This document shows, one piece after another, positions 7,871-16,463 of a stretch of DNA of 27,612 bases. Under the pieces are notes generated by a model. It had not been told where the DNA came from. It did not search any database and worked only from the letters and a program-made list of their open reading frames with translations. A program made the position numbers and the translations under genes. Within the stretch, counting starts at the first letter, position 1, and the number at the start of each line of letters is the position of its first letter. The stretch is taken from the NCBI GenBank assembly GCA_002450015.1, contig DJYG01000049.1:1-27612 (forward strand), read 5' to 3'. Source of the DNA: Cyanobacteria bacterium UBA6984. Its GTDB lineage: Bacteria; Cyanobacteriota; Vampirovibrionia; Gastranaerophilales; Gastranaerophilaceae.

Positions 7871-8719
7871 ATGATTACGGTAATTACGACAAGTTATAAT
7901 TATGGCGAATATATTTCTCAAACGATAGAGTCTGTGCAAGCACAGACTCTTTCGGATTGGGAATTAATTATTGTTGATGACGCTTCAAGTGACAATTCTG
8001 TTGAAATTATAAAAAAATATTGTGATGATAAAAGAATAAAATTAATTTGTCACGATAAAAATAAAGGCTTAAAAGAATCTATTAAAACAGCTCTAAAATA
8101 CGCAAATGGTGAATGGATTACATTTGTTGAAAGTGATGATAGTATTACTCCTGATGCACTTGAAAAACGTTTGCAAACAAAAGCTGACGTTGTTTTTAAT
8201 TCTGTTAATTTAATTGGCGACAAAGATTGGATAAAGGAAGTTCAAAAACAAGTTGATAAAACAGAAAAAGAATTATCAAAAATTACTTTTCCTGCAAATA
8301 TTTTTAAAAAATTTGATACAAAAAATCCTGTTTTCACTCTTTCAAGTGTAATGATTAAACGTGAATTATTAACAGAAGAACTTTTTAACACAAAAACAGA
8401 TGCCCTCTTTGATTGGTGGTTGTATATAAATCTTGCTTATGAAAATAAATTTGATTATATTCCGGAAAAACTTACAAATTGGAGAATACATGATAATAGT
8501 TATATAAAAAAGCCTAAAAGAAAACGTTTTCAAATGATTAACGTAATTGCATATTGCCATGTCTTTAAGCAAAATTCATCCTTAAATTTATTATTTTTTA
8601 TAATAATTTGCTTCATAAAAATGTGTTTTATAAGATTAAAAGTATATATTATTGTTTTTATAAGGCTTGTTAAATCAATTTTGGGAATAAAAAAACGAAA
8701 ATCTCCGCTATTTTATTAG
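7871..8719 (+). CDS. Family 2 glycosyltransferase
   Basis: A 282-aa GT-A fold glycosyltransferase (GT2) that would add a sugar from a nucleotide donor to a cell-surface glycan or lipid carrier. Seen are the N-terminal TTSYNYGEYISQTIESVQ, the nucleotide-binding IIVDDASSDNS (about 33-43), and the metal-binding ESDDS (about 90-94). A late segment with LTNWRIHDNS is a usual GT2 C-terminal pattern. The last 60 residues are hydrophobic and basic (LLFFIIICFIKMCFIRLKVY), consistent with membrane association. No clear Shine-Dalgarno precedes the ATG, and the start lies just after the repeat-rich spacer. The stop overlaps the stop of the convergent RgpF-like gene by 4 bp. Substrate is unknown. Confidence 0.9.
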   Translation: MITVITTSYNYGEYISQTIESVQAQTLSDWELIIVDDASSDNSVEIIKKYCDDKRIKLICHDKNKGLKESIKTALKYANGEWITFVESDDSITPDALEKRLQTKADVVFNSVNLIGDKDWIKEVQKQVDKTEKELSKITFPANIFKKFDTKNPVFTLSSVMIKRELLTEELFNTKTDALFDWWLYINLAYENKFDYIPEKLTNWRIHDNSYIKKPKRKRFQMINVIAYCHVFKQNSSLNLLFFIIICFIKMCFIRLKVYIIVFIRLVKSILGIKKRKSPLFY

Positions 8720-9627
8720 TCTGTTAAAAATGACAAGATACTTTTTAATAAAGCTCTTGTAATCATTCTTGATTTCATTTTTTTGTTTGGCAAATGATTA
8801 AATACAAATTCTTTAATTGAACGAGGACATACATGTTTTAAAGGTCTTTTTTGTGTATAAGAAAGGTTTTTTTCAATTAATTTTACTTGTTCGTCAATAA
8901 ATAGTTCTTGCCAGCCTTCAACTGTTGTATGCAATATGTTATCAAGACGTAAAAGCGAACATTTTATAAACGGAAAATCTGTTTGTTCATATAATTTTCG
9001 CCATTTGTAAACTGTTGGATTATTATATTTATAAAATTCTTTTATTGCACAATCACTTACAAAACCTGCTTGTTCTAGTGTTGTAGTTAAACCTATTTCA
9101 TATTTTTCAATTATCAAATTCTTATTTTCTTCTTCATGAATAGAATTTATAAATTGTTCAAATACTTTTGAATTAAAGACATTTTGTTTTAAAACAAAAA
9201 AGTAGCTTTGAACATGCGGTATATAACAATCTTTAGTTCTGTTTTTAACTATTTTAAAAGCATATTTATTTTTTGTCATACCCCAAAAATCACAATCTTT
9301 TTCTTTCATATATGAAAAAATTTTTTCTAAAGATTTAAAAGGTCCGTAACAACTGTCATTTGCAAATAATACTTCATTACAATCATCAAGAAGTTTTTTT
9401 TCTTTTGCATACAAAAAACCTCTTTTATATGAGCCAAAATCATATTCGTTATGTTTATGTGCAATTTTATAACAATTTAATTTATCTAATTCTTGTTGTG
9501 ATAAATCGCAACAAGAAACAAAAATTATATCAGAACATACTTTTTTTAATTCATTAATATAAAACAGAACATAATCATCAATTATGTTCTGTTTATCATA
9601 ATGTGCAAATATTGCAATTCTTTTCAT
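8716..9627 (-). CDS. Rhamnan synthesis protein F (RgpF)-like glycan protein
   Basis: A 303-aa protein of the RgpF / rhamnan synthesis F type, associated with assembly of rhamnose-containing or related surface polysaccharides. Recognisable are the N-terminal KRIAIFAHYDKQNIIDDYV, the EYDFGSYKRGF segment, the VLFANDSCYGPF motif, and HVQSYFFVLKQNVF. I chose the ATG at 9627 (MKRIAIFAHYD) over 9666. The longer start overlaps the end of the adenosyltransferase gene, and family members begin with this strand. The ribosome site is weak (GGA). It follows cobO by 28 bp on the same strand, so read-through from cobO is likely. It ends tail to tail with the GT2 gene. Confidence 0.85.
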   Translation of the reverse strand: MKRIAIFAHYDKQNIIDDYVLFYINELKKVCSDIIFVSCCDLSQQELDKLNCYKIAHKHNEYDFGSYKRGFLYAKEKKLLDDCNEVLFANDSCYGPFKSLEKIFSYMKEKDCDFWGMTKNKYAFKIVKNRTKDCYIPHVQSYFFVLKQNVFNSKVFEQFINSIHEEENKNLIIEKYEIGLTTTLEQAGFVSDCAIKEFYKYNNPTVYKWRKLYEQTDFPFIKCSLLRLDNILHTTVEGWQELFIDEQVKLIEKNLSYTQKRPLKHVCPRSIKEFVFNHLPNKKMKSRMITRALLKSILSFLTD

Positions 9628-9655
9628 TAAAAATCCGTTATAATAATATTTAACG

Positions 9656-10186
9656 CTAGTATTCAATACCTTGTCTTGCCATTACACCAATATCAAAGTA
9701 ATGTTTAATCGGTTTCATTTCGGTAACAAGGTGAGCCAAAGCTTTCAATTCCGGATGAGCATAGCGACCTGTCAAAACAATTTCAAGATTTTCAGGTTTG
9801 TTTAATAATGCATCTTTAACTTCTGATACCTTAATCATATTCATTGCGATAGCAATATTAATTTCATCCAAAATAATTAATTGATATTCATTACTTTGAA
9901 TAGCTTGTTTTGCGATTTCCCAACCTTTTTTAGCTTCTTTAAAATCTTCAAGACATACGTTATGAGAATAAACAACTCTATCCATACCGCATTGAACTAT
10001 ATCCAAATTTGGAAACATGTTTCCTGAAACAATTTCACCATAAGAAGTAGCGCTGTCACCTTTTGTAAATTGAATAATAAGAACTTTCCAACCATGACCC
10101 AAAGCTCTCATTGCCAATCCTAAAGATGCAGTAGTTTTACCCTTGCCATCTCCTGTATAGATTTGTATATAGCCGCGTTCTAACAA
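9656..10186 (-). CDS. cobO: Cob(I)alamin / cob(I)yrinate a,c-diamide adenosyltransferase (CobO/CobA/BtuR type)
   Basis: Transfers the adenosyl group of ATP to the cobalt of reduced corrinoids, making adenosylcobalamin. The 176 aa show GYIQIYTGDGKGKTTA with the P-loop at G12-T19, the ALGHGWKVLIIQF segment, and LIILDEINIAI, LTGRYAHPEL and KHYFDIGVMARQGIEY, all family hallmarks; length is normal. The start codon is TTG (10184-10186): GGAGG lies 6 nt upstream and no ATG is available in a better position. The product would supply the cofactor of NrdJ in this window. No other cobalamin biosynthesis gene is visible, so it may serve salvage. Confidence 0.94.
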   Translation of the reverse strand: MLERGYIQIYTGDGKGKTTASLGLAMRALGHGWKVLIIQFTKGDSATSYGEIVSGNMFPNLDIVQCGMDRVVYSHNVCLEDFKEAKKGWEIAKQAIQSNEYQLIILDEINIAIAMNMIKVSEVKDALLNKPENLEIVLTGRYAHPELKALAHLVTEMKPIKHYFDIGVMARQGIEY

Positions 10187-10199
10187 CTTATGCCTCCAA
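10184..10199 (-). promoter_or_regulatory. Ribosome binding site selecting a TTG start for cobO
   Basis: On the minus strand, TTGGAGG (10193-10199) is followed after 6 nt by the TTG start codon (10184-10186). The strong site compensates for the weak start codon. Confidence 0.75.
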
Positions 10200-10520
10200 T
10201 TTCACTTTCAGTTAAAATTTTAATATTATTTTTAAAATTCATCATCAAATATATGACTGATAAATGATAGTTTTCCCAATCAAAAATATTTGTGGTTTTA
10301 ACATTAGACGGAAACTAACCCCGCCTCCCAAGATTATGTATTTATAATATAACTCAAAACGATACTAAAAAATACTTATTTTTCGCATACATGACCATTT
10401 TTTTACATTAATTTTTGTAAAAAACCGTTTTTATAGAATTGGTCTTATTTATCAAATTTGTACACTTAATTTAAAATTTTTACATAATTTTTGTTAAAAT
10501 ATTGTAAAAAACTATTGCAA

Positions 10521-10602
10521 TCATGTAGGCATGGGAATTTCGGGAGAATATTACTAAAAGTTAATAATATTGCGGTTTTTAACATTTCGCCGAAACACAT
10601 GA
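10521..10602 (+). other. Nested inverted repeats, possible structured RNA or regulatory site
   Basis: Three nested pairs: TCATGT (10521-10526) with ACATGA (10597-10602); TTTCGG (10538-10543) with CCGAAA (10590-10595); AATATTA (10547-10553) with TAATATT (10565-10571). The segment is richer in G+C than the DNA around it. The strand is unknown; plus is assumed because the next plus gene lies 100 bp downstream. No known RNA family was recognised. Confidence 0.35.
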
Positions 10603-10614
10603 CAGACAACATTT

Positions 10615-10662
10615 TTGAAATATTTCAATAAAATTTTAATAAAAATTTTTATTAATTTTATT
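10615..10662. repeat. Adjacent AT-rich palindromes upstream of the decarboxylase gene
   Basis: TTGAAATATTTCAA (10615-10628) is a perfect palindrome. It is followed by a near-perfect inverted repeat, 10627-10645 against 10646-10662, with a two-base bulge. The pair ends about 40 bp before the decarboxylase start codon, where an operator for a dimeric regulator would sit. In DNA this AT-rich some of the symmetry may be chance. Confidence 0.45.
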
Positions 10663-10703
10663 AAGAATTATTTATGATAAAATAAATTCATACGGAGAAT
10701 AAT

Positions 10704-11645
10704 ATGACAAAAACTATATTAGTAACAGGCGGAGCAGGATTTATTGGTTCGCATTTGTGTGAAAAGTTGTTAAATGAAAATAACAACGTAATATGTCTTG
10801 ATAATTTTTTTACAGGTTCAAGAAAAAACATTGAACATTTATTAGACAATAGAAATTTTGAATTAGTAAGACACGACATAACAGAGCCTATAAGACTTGA
10901 AGTTGACCAAATTTATAACCTTGCATGCCCTGCCAGTCCTGTTCATTATCAATATAATCCGATAAAAACGATTAAAACAAGCGTACTTGGCATAACAAAT
11001 ATGTTAGGACTTGCAAAACGAGTAAAGGCAAGAATTTTACAAGCTTCAACAAGCGAAGTTTATGGAGATCCGCTTGTTCATCCTCAGCAAGAAGAATATT
11101 GGGGAAATGTTAATACAATAGGGATAAGAAGCTGTTATGATGAAGGAAAGCGTGTTGCAGAAACATTGATGATGGATTATCATCGTCAAAATAATGTCGA
11201 TATAAGAATTATAAGAATATTCAACACTTACGGACCAAAAATGGCTGAAAATGACGGCAGAGTTGTTTCTAATTTTATAGTTCAAGCTTTAAACGATGAT
11301 GATATAACTATATACGGTGATGGTTCTCAAACTCGTTCTTTTTGCTATGTTGATGATTTAGTAAGAGGAATGGTTGCTTTAATGAACAAAGATAATTATT
11401 TTGAACCTGTTAACGTGGGAAATGATGGTGAATTTACAATAAAAGAACTGGCAGAACTTGTTATAGAACTTACAAATTCTAATTCAAAAATTGTTTATAA
11501 ACCTCTGCCATCGGATGATCCTGTTAAAAGAAAACCTGATTTAACACGTGCAAGAAATATTTTAGGTTATGAACCAACTGTAAAATTACGTGATGGTTTA
11601 CAAAAAACAATTGAATATTTTGCGGGAATTAAAAAATGCAAATAG
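10704..11645 (+). CDS. UDP-glucuronate decarboxylase (UDP-xylose synthase type)
   Basis: Short-chain dehydrogenase that oxidises and decarboxylates UDP-glucuronate to UDP-xylose, a donor for surface glycans. In the 313 aa: the NAD-binding TGGAGFIGS (8-16); acidic residue D33 in LDNFFTGS; NLACPASPVHYQ (72-83), a strong marker of this subfamily; STSEVYGDP (115-123) with E118, which matches the catalytic Glu of UXS enzymes; and the catalytic Tyr and Lys of CYDEGKR (Y145, K149). Length is typical of the short bacterial form. The last 10 bp overlap the start of the U32 gene. With the GT2 and RgpF-like genes it suggests a surface-polysaccharide neighbourhood, though these are not one operon. Confidence 0.93.
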   Translation: MTKTILVTGGAGFIGSHLCEKLLNENNNVICLDNFFTGSRKNIEHLLDNRNFELVRHDITEPIRLEVDQIYNLACPASPVHYQYNPIKTIKTSVLGITNMLGLAKRVKARILQASTSEVYGDPLVHPQQEEYWGNVNTIGIRSCYDEGKRVAETLMMDYHRQNNVDIRIIRIFNTYGPKMAENDGRVVSNFIVQALNDDDITIYGDGSQTRSFCYVDDLVRGMVALMNKDNYFEPVNVGNDGEFTIKELAELVIELTNSNSKIVYKPLPSDDPVKRKPDLTRARNILGYEPTVKLRDGLQKTIEYFAGIKKCK

Positions 11646-13387
11646 AACTTCTTGCACCTGCAAAGAATAAAGAGTGTGCTATTTCTGCAATAAATTATGG
11701 TGCTGACGCTGTTTATATTGGTGCAAATTCTTTTGGTGCAAGACAAAATGCCACTAATAACCTTGAAGATATAAAAGAAATTGTTGATTATGCTCACAAA
11801 TTTTATGTAAAAATATACTGTACAATTAATACAATTCTTGATGATAATGAAATTTTACAAGCCGCTAAACTTATTGAAGAATTATACAAAATAGACATTG
11901 ACGGAATTATAATACAAGACATGGGGCTTTTGGAACTTGCTATTCAAAATAAATTACCACCTGTCCCATTATTTGCAAGCACTCAGTGTGATAATAAAAA
12001 TCCTGAAAAGATTAATTTTTTTGATAAAATTGGTATTCAACGTGTAATTCTTGCAAGAGAATTGTCTATAAAAGAAATTAATGAAATTCATAAAAATACC
12101 AAAACAGAATTGGAAACCTTTATACATGGTGCATTGTGCGTGAGTTACAGCGGACAATGTTATTTGAGCCAATATATTGGCGGACGTTCAGCCAATAGAG
12201 GAGAATGCGCTCAACCTTGCAGAAAAAAATATTCTTTAATTGATGAAAATGGAAATATTATTGCTGAAAATAAATATTTATTATCATTAAAAGATTTTAA
12301 TGCCTCAAACAAAATTGAAGAGTTAATAAAAGCAGGAATTTCATCATTTAAAATAGAAGGCAGATTAAAAGATGAAAATTATATAAAAAATGTTGTTGCT
12401 TTTTACAGAAAAATGTTAGACAAAATTTGTAAAAAATCATCTTCAGGTAAAATATTTTTAGATTTTGAACCGGACGTAAATAAGTCTTTTAATCGTGGTT
12501 TTACAGATTATTTTTTAGAAAAAAGAGGAAAAATTTATAATTTTGATACACCAAAATCTATTGGTGAAAAAATTGGAAAAATTGAATTTGTAGGAAAAAA
12601 CTATTTTGTAATCAAAAATCATAATTTACATGCCCAAGATGGCTTATATTTTAACGAAAAAGGGTGTCTTGTAAATAAAGTCGAAGGTAATAAAATTTAT
12701 CCGAATAAAATGGATAATATAAAAATCGGTTTAACTGTTTATAGAAATCAAGATATTGACTTTGAAAAAAAATTAAAAAATTCAAAAACAAAACGTCAAA
12801 TTAAAACTAATATCCAAGTTTTTGAAAACAAAATAACAGCTTTTGATGAAGACAAAAATTTTGCTGAAATTAAAATTAATTTTACGGAATTTGCAAAAAA
12901 TCAAAATAAAATGGCTGAAACATATAAAAAGCAATTAAGCAAAACAGGTGAAAATGATTTCTACTGCGAAGATATAGAAATAAAGACAAAAAACTTACCA
13001 TTTTTGCCTGTTTCAAAACTCAATAAACTTCGTAATAATCTTTTTGAAAATTTAATGCAAGAACGATTAAAAAATTACAAAAAACAAGTTCAAAAACCAT
13101 TAAAATATGCCGAATTTCCTATAACAAAAGCAGATTTCAGAGCAAATGTTCATAACAAATATGCAAAAGAATTTTATGAAAAATGCAATTGCAAAATTTT
13201 AGAAAATTCAATAGAAAGCGGAACTTCAGCGAAAGAAAAACCTCTTATGACTACAAAACATTGCCTTAAATATGCTTTTAACTTATGTAAAAAGCCTGTT
13301 AATTTATATTTGATTGATGAAAAAAAACAAAAATATAAATTAAAGTTTGATTGTCAAAATTGCCAAATGCAAATTTTTACTGATTAA
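11636..13387 (+). CDS. U32 family protein, RlhA-like (23S rRNA hydroxylation type)
   Basis: A 583-aa U32-family protein. Members once called collagenase-like peptidases are now known to act in RNA hydroxylation (RlhA on 23S rRNA, TrhP on tRNA) or ubiquinone synthesis. Seen are IELLAPAKNKECAISAINYG, ADAVYIGANSFGARQNA, and the signature ETFIHGALCVSYSGQCYLS (160-178). The four cysteines C168, C175, C191 and C195 resemble the iron-sulfur ligands of the family. After residue 250 comes a DUF3656-like middle, then a C-terminal part with PLMTTKHCLKYAFNLC and FDCQNCQM, as in the long RlhA (YdcP) form rather than the short TrhP form. The start overlaps the decarboxylase gene by 10 bp. The stop overlaps the convergent TPR gene by 11 bp. 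Confidence 0.9.
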   Translation: MQIELLAPAKNKECAISAINYGADAVYIGANSFGARQNATNNLEDIKEIVDYAHKFYVKIYCTINTILDDNEILQAAKLIEELYKIDIDGIIIQDMGLLELAIQNKLPPVPLFASTQCDNKNPEKINFFDKIGIQRVILARELSIKEINEIHKNTKTELETFIHGALCVSYSGQCYLSQYIGGRSANRGECAQPCRKKYSLIDENGNIIAENKYLLSLKDFNASNKIEELIKAGISSFKIEGRLKDENYIKNVVAFYRKMLDKICKKSSSGKIFLDFEPDVNKSFNRGFTDYFLEKRGKIYNFDTPKSIGEKIGKIEFVGKNYFVIKNHNLHAQDGLYFNEKGCLVNKVEGNKIYPNKMDNIKIGLTVYRNQDIDFEKKLKNSKTKRQIKTNIQVFENKITAFDEDKNFAEIKINFTEFAKNQNKMAETYKKQLSKTGENDFYCEDIEIKTKNLPFLPVSKLNKLRNNLFENLMQERLKNYKKQVQKPLKYAEFPITKADFRANVHNKYAKEFYEKCNCKILENSIESGTSAKEKPLMTTKHCLKYAFNLCKKPVNLYLIDEKKQKYKLKFDCQNCQMQIFTD

Positions 13388-14684
13388 TTACAGGTTTTGC
13401 AATTGATGTAGAATACAATTTTACATTGTATTTTGGATATTTATACGCATATACATCAACATTTATACTACCTGATTTACGATTTTTATACAATTCTGAC
13501 GCACTTATAACTATCGGAGGCGAAACTTCACCTTTTTTAAAGATTTTAATATCATCATAAATCTTTTGTTTATATTTTTGTATAATATTATCATTATCTT
13601 TGAAAATAGCGTAAATTGTAAGATTATCAATATCCAAATCTGAATTATTTTGAAGTGTAAATTGCAATGTTACTATAAATTCTTGTGCAGCAAGGTCAGC
13701 TTTTATATCTTGCTTTATAACATCAATAAATAAATCATTACTATTTAACAGATTGTTTTTTACAAATTTTCTGTATTGTAAAGCTTTTTTTCTGTATAAT
13801 TCGCCATCTGTATAATTTTTATTTTGAATTTCAATATCTGCCAATTTATTTGTTAAATCATAATATGCATCCGAATTTATTATTTGAGGCTCTTTTTTAT
13901 TTACAAAAGAAAGCAATTCATAAGCCTTTTTAGGATTATTATCTATATATAAAAGTCCTAATTTATAATTTAAAATAATATTTTTTGGTCTTAATTCATA
14001 AGCATTTTCTAATGCCATAATCGCTTCATCAATTTTACCTTTTTCAACATATTTATCCGCCAATGATATATGTATGTTTGCAAATCTGTCAGTAGTTTGT
14101 TTAACAAGTTTTTCATCAATAGCTTTGTAATATAACAAAGCTTTTTCGTATTTCATCAAAGAGAGAGCGTAATATCCTTGTTTATTGTATGTTTCACCTA
14201 TTAATGAATATATATCACCTTTAAAACGCAATAATCTTTTGTTATACTTATCTCCAATGTTATCCATCAAAGACTGTGCATCTTTTAGTTTACCGGTTTT
14301 TACATAAAGCTTAGCCAATTGATAACTTGGGGTATAATCAAAAGCCGCAGCTTTTTCTATTGAATTTTTAAACTCTTTTTCTGCGTTTACATAATCCTTT
14401 TTATAACTGTATAAAATTCCAAGACGCATATTTACAGCATAATTTTTTGGAAACTTCAATGCAAAATCTTTATTTTTATCAATCAAAAAATCAACTAAAT
14501 ATGCCTCAAATGCTGAATCAATATTTTCTTTTTTGGAATTCACATCCTGATTAAAAATACTGTGAATCATATAAAAAATATTTAAAACCCCAAATGTTAA
14601 CACAATAAAAAGTGTTATTAAAAAGGTTTTTATATAATCAGGTTTGTTATCTACTTTTTCGTATAAACTCTTTTTATTACTCAT
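13377..14684 (-). CDS. Membrane-anchored tetratricopeptide repeat protein
   Basis: A 435-aa protein with a single N-terminal membrane helix (about residues 19-42, FLITLFIVLTFGVLNIFYMI), then about six TPR-like helical pairs (about 75-320). Examples are RLGILYSYKKDYVNAEKEF, YQLAKLYVKTGKLKDAQSL, and ADKYVEKGKIDEAIMALENA followed by YELRP. A C-terminal beta-rich part (about 330-435) has LTIYAIFKDNDNIIQKY and looks like an immunoglobulin-type fold. TPRs bind proteins; the partner is unknown. Its start overlaps the mgtC stop by 8 bp (ATGAGTAA), so it is probably the last gene of the oppABC-mgtC run. There is no room for a terminator before the convergent U32 gene. Confidence 0.85.
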   Translation of the reverse strand: MSNKKSLYEKVDNKPDYIKTFLITLFIVLTFGVLNIFYMIHSIFNQDVNSKKENIDSAFEAYLVDFLIDKNKDFALKFPKNYAVNMRLGILYSYKKDYVNAEKEFKNSIEKAAAFDYTPSYQLAKLYVKTGKLKDAQSLMDNIGDKYNKRLLRFKGDIYSLIGETYNKQGYYALSLMKYEKALLYYKAIDEKLVKQTTDRFANIHISLADKYVEKGKIDEAIMALENAYELRPKNIILNYKLGLLYIDNNPKKAYELLSFVNKKEPQIINSDAYYDLTNKLADIEIQNKNYTDGELYRKKALQYRKFVKNNLLNSNDLFIDVIKQDIKADLAAQEFIVTLQFTLQNNSDLDIDNLTIYAIFKDNDNIIQKYKQKIYDDIKIFKKGEVSPPIVISASELYKNRKSGSINVDVYAYKYPKYNVKLYSTSIAKPVINQ

Positions 14685-15378
14685 CCGCTTCTCTTATTGA
14701 AATAGTTTTTATACCATTAATTTTTTCAATTTCTTTGTATAAGAATTGAACAGGATTATTATCTTTTACATTAACTACTGCAACAATTTTTGCCTCATGT
14801 TCAGCGTCAGAATCAACATTTTTAATCTCATTCAAATTAGGAAATTCTTTTAAAATATAATTTTGTATATCATAAACATTACATTTTTCACATTTTAACG
14901 AAAGTCTTAATCTTTTATTTTTAATTTTTCTTTTTGAAAGGATATTGTTTTCAATCCATTTAATACAAATTAAAACAAGTACACTCAAAACGGTTGATAT
15001 AATTGCAATTTCATATTTTCCTGCACCGCATGCCATACCAATACCGGCTGCAATCCATAAAGTCGCAGCTGTTGTTAAACCGTGAACAGAAGAACCGTTC
15101 TTCATAACAGTACCTGCACCAATAAAACCTATACCTGTAACTATTTGTGCAGCTAAACGAGCTGTATCTCTAACACCTGTTGCTTGATCAATAATAACAT
15201 TATCACCGGTTGCAAATGTAGGAAATCCGTAAATTGAAAGCAATGTAAACACACAAGAACCCAAACACACAAATATGTGGGTTCTCAAACCGGCTTGTTT
15301 ATTTGTTAATTCTCTTTCCAGACCTAATGCAAAGCCTAAAATTACGGCTGAAACTAAACTTAATGTATAATGAAGCAT
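14677..15378 (-). CDS. MgtC/SapB family membrane protein
   Basis: A 233-aa protein of the MgtC/SapB/YhiD family. The N-terminal membrane part has LVSAVILGFALGLERELTNKQ, AGLRTHIFVCLGSCVFTLLS and RLAAQIVTGIGFIGAGTV, followed by GLTTAATLWIAAGIGMACG, which are family hallmarks. About five membrane helices fill residues 1-145. A soluble C-terminal domain (about 150-233, ending NGIKTISIREADE) resembles the ACT-like tail of MgtC. The family is linked to Mg2+ starvation and virulence and is thought to modulate ATP synthase or transporters rather than carry Mg2+ itself. The AGGT ribosome site overlaps the oppC stop, and the gap to oppC is 7 bp, so it belongs to the opp operon. Confidence 0.9.
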   Translation of the reverse strand: MLHYTLSLVSAVILGFALGLERELTNKQAGLRTHIFVCLGSCVFTLLSIYGFPTFATGDNVIIDQATGVRDTARLAAQIVTGIGFIGAGTVMKNGSSVHGLTTAATLWIAAGIGMACGAGKYEIAIISTVLSVLVLICIKWIENNILSKRKIKNKRLRLSLKCEKCNVYDIQNYILKEFPNLNEIKNVDSDAEHEAKIVAVVNVKDNNPVQFLYKEIEKINGIKTISIREADE

Positions 15379-15385
15379 TTTTTAC

Positions 15386-16453
15386 CTATCTTATTCTACT
15401 TTTTGGATCTAATATATCTCTTATTGTATCACCTATAAGATTAAATGATAATACTGCAATAAAAATTAAAAATCCAGGTGTTAAAAGCCACGGTCTATAT
15501 AAAATATTTATGTATTCTTGAGCTTCTTTCAGCATATTACCCCAGCTTGCATCAGGCTGTTGAATACCTAATCCCAAAAAACTTAAACCACTTTCGGATA
15601 AAATATATCCCGGAACGGATAAAGTCATTGCAACAATTACATAACTTGCTGTTTGAGGTAATACTTCTTTTATAATAATTCTTAAATCGGAAGCTCCTGC
15701 CATCTTAGCTGATTTTACAAAATCCTGATTTTTTATTGATAACACCATGCCTCTTACAACTCTCGCAAAACCAGCCCAACCAATTAGGGCTAATATTACT
15801 ACAATTAAAGTTAACCTTTGCGTACTTGTCATGTTAGATGGTAATATAGCGGCAAGAATGATTAAAAGATAGAAACTCGGAATAGACATAACTGCCTCTG
15901 CAAACCGCATCATAATCATATCTGTAACACCACCAAAATATCCTGAAATTCCACCATATAACAAACCTATAGGAAATAAAACAAACAAGGCAAGAAAACC
16001 TATTGTCATAGATATTCTACCGCCAAACAACAATCTGGAAAATACATCACGACCGTTAATATCACCGCCTAAAAGATATAATCGTCCGCTATTTTCAACA
16101 GTTATTAAATGTCTATCCATTGGAATAAATCCTAAATATAAGTATTCTTCACCTCTGGATAAGAATTTAATATAATATTTTTTACTTCTGTCAAGTTTAA
16201 ATACCGTTTGCATTAAATCTGCATCATAGGTTCTTTTATAATTGTATGTATATGGACGGGAAAATTTGCCGTTTTCATCTATTAAAAATATTGGTGATGG
16301 AGGCACATAAGACAATTCTCTATCCGTATAATTCATTGAATAAGGAGCAATAAATTCGGCAAAAAACAGGCAAAAGTATATAAAACACAAAACTAACAGT
16401 GCAATTACAGCAAATTTATCTTTAAATATACCATTTAAAATATCTTTAATCAT
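15386..16453 (-). CDS. oppC: Oligopeptide/nickel-type ABC transporter permease (OppC/DppC family)
   Basis: Inner-membrane permease of 355 aa. The N-terminal helix (about 16-38) is followed by a long extracytoplasmic segment (about 40-145). That is followed by the five-helix BPD_transp_1 domain with SGYFGGVTDMIMMRFAEAVM and the ATPase-contacting loop DFVKSAKMAGASDLRIIIKE. The GLGIQQPDASWGNML motif is characteristic of OppC and DppC. The N-terminal extension of about 100 residues with YSMNYTDRELSYVPPSP and tyrosine-rich stretches is longer than in most OppC proteins. The ribosome site GAGG overlaps the oppB stop codon, 10 bp upstream. It pairs with OppB to form the channel. No ATPase gene is nearby. 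Confidence 0.93.
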   Translation of the reverse strand: MIKDILNGIFKDKFAVIALLVLCFIYFCLFFAEFIAPYSMNYTDRELSYVPPSPIFLIDENGKFSRPYTYNYKRTYDADLMQTVFKLDRSKKYYIKFLSRGEEYLYLGFIPMDRHLITVENSGRLYLLGGDINGRDVFSRLLFGGRISMTIGFLALFVLFPIGLLYGGISGYFGGVTDMIMMRFAEAVMSIPSFYLLIILAAILPSNMTSTQRLTLIVVILALIGWAGFARVVRGMVLSIKNQDFVKSAKMAGASDLRIIIKEVLPQTASYVIVAMTLSVPGYILSESGLSFLGLGIQQPDASWGNMLKEAQEYINILYRPWLLTPGFLIFIAVLSFNLIGDTIRDILDPKSRIR

Positions 16454-16463
16454 GCCTGTAACC

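Larger units (their letters stand above)
10187..10703. other. 517-bp divergent intergenic region with several inverted repeats
   Basis: No credible open reading frame. It must hold the promoters of cobO (minus) and the UDP-glucuronate decarboxylase gene (plus), but no pair of boxes is strong. Items seen: a short hairpin TTAG-7 nt-CTAA near 10301-10315; two AT stems of the form TTTTTACA...TGTAAAAA (about 10399-10424 and 10478-10510); a nested three-helix arrangement at 10521-10602; a perfect 14-bp palindrome at 10615-10628; and a 36-bp near-palindrome at 10627-10662. The sequence GGAG is 7 nt before the downstream ATG. Confidence 0.6.

Noticed and set aside
10187..10330. Possible cobalamin riboswitch in front of cobO.
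   Set aside because: The minus strand shows loose similarity (CCAC ... GGGAA) but no CTGTGCCCGCA-type P5 and no B12 box. Not enough to call.
10301..10330. GGCGGGGTTAG on the minus strand recalls part of a c-di-GMP-I riboswitch.
   Set aside because: The essential GCAAAGCC and paired helix sequences are absent.
10353..10366. Possible degenerate third copy of the interspersed hairpin repeat (minus strand AGTATCGTTTTGAG).
   Set aside because: Only one arm is matched and the partner arm is missing; an 11-14 base match in AT-rich DNA is weak.
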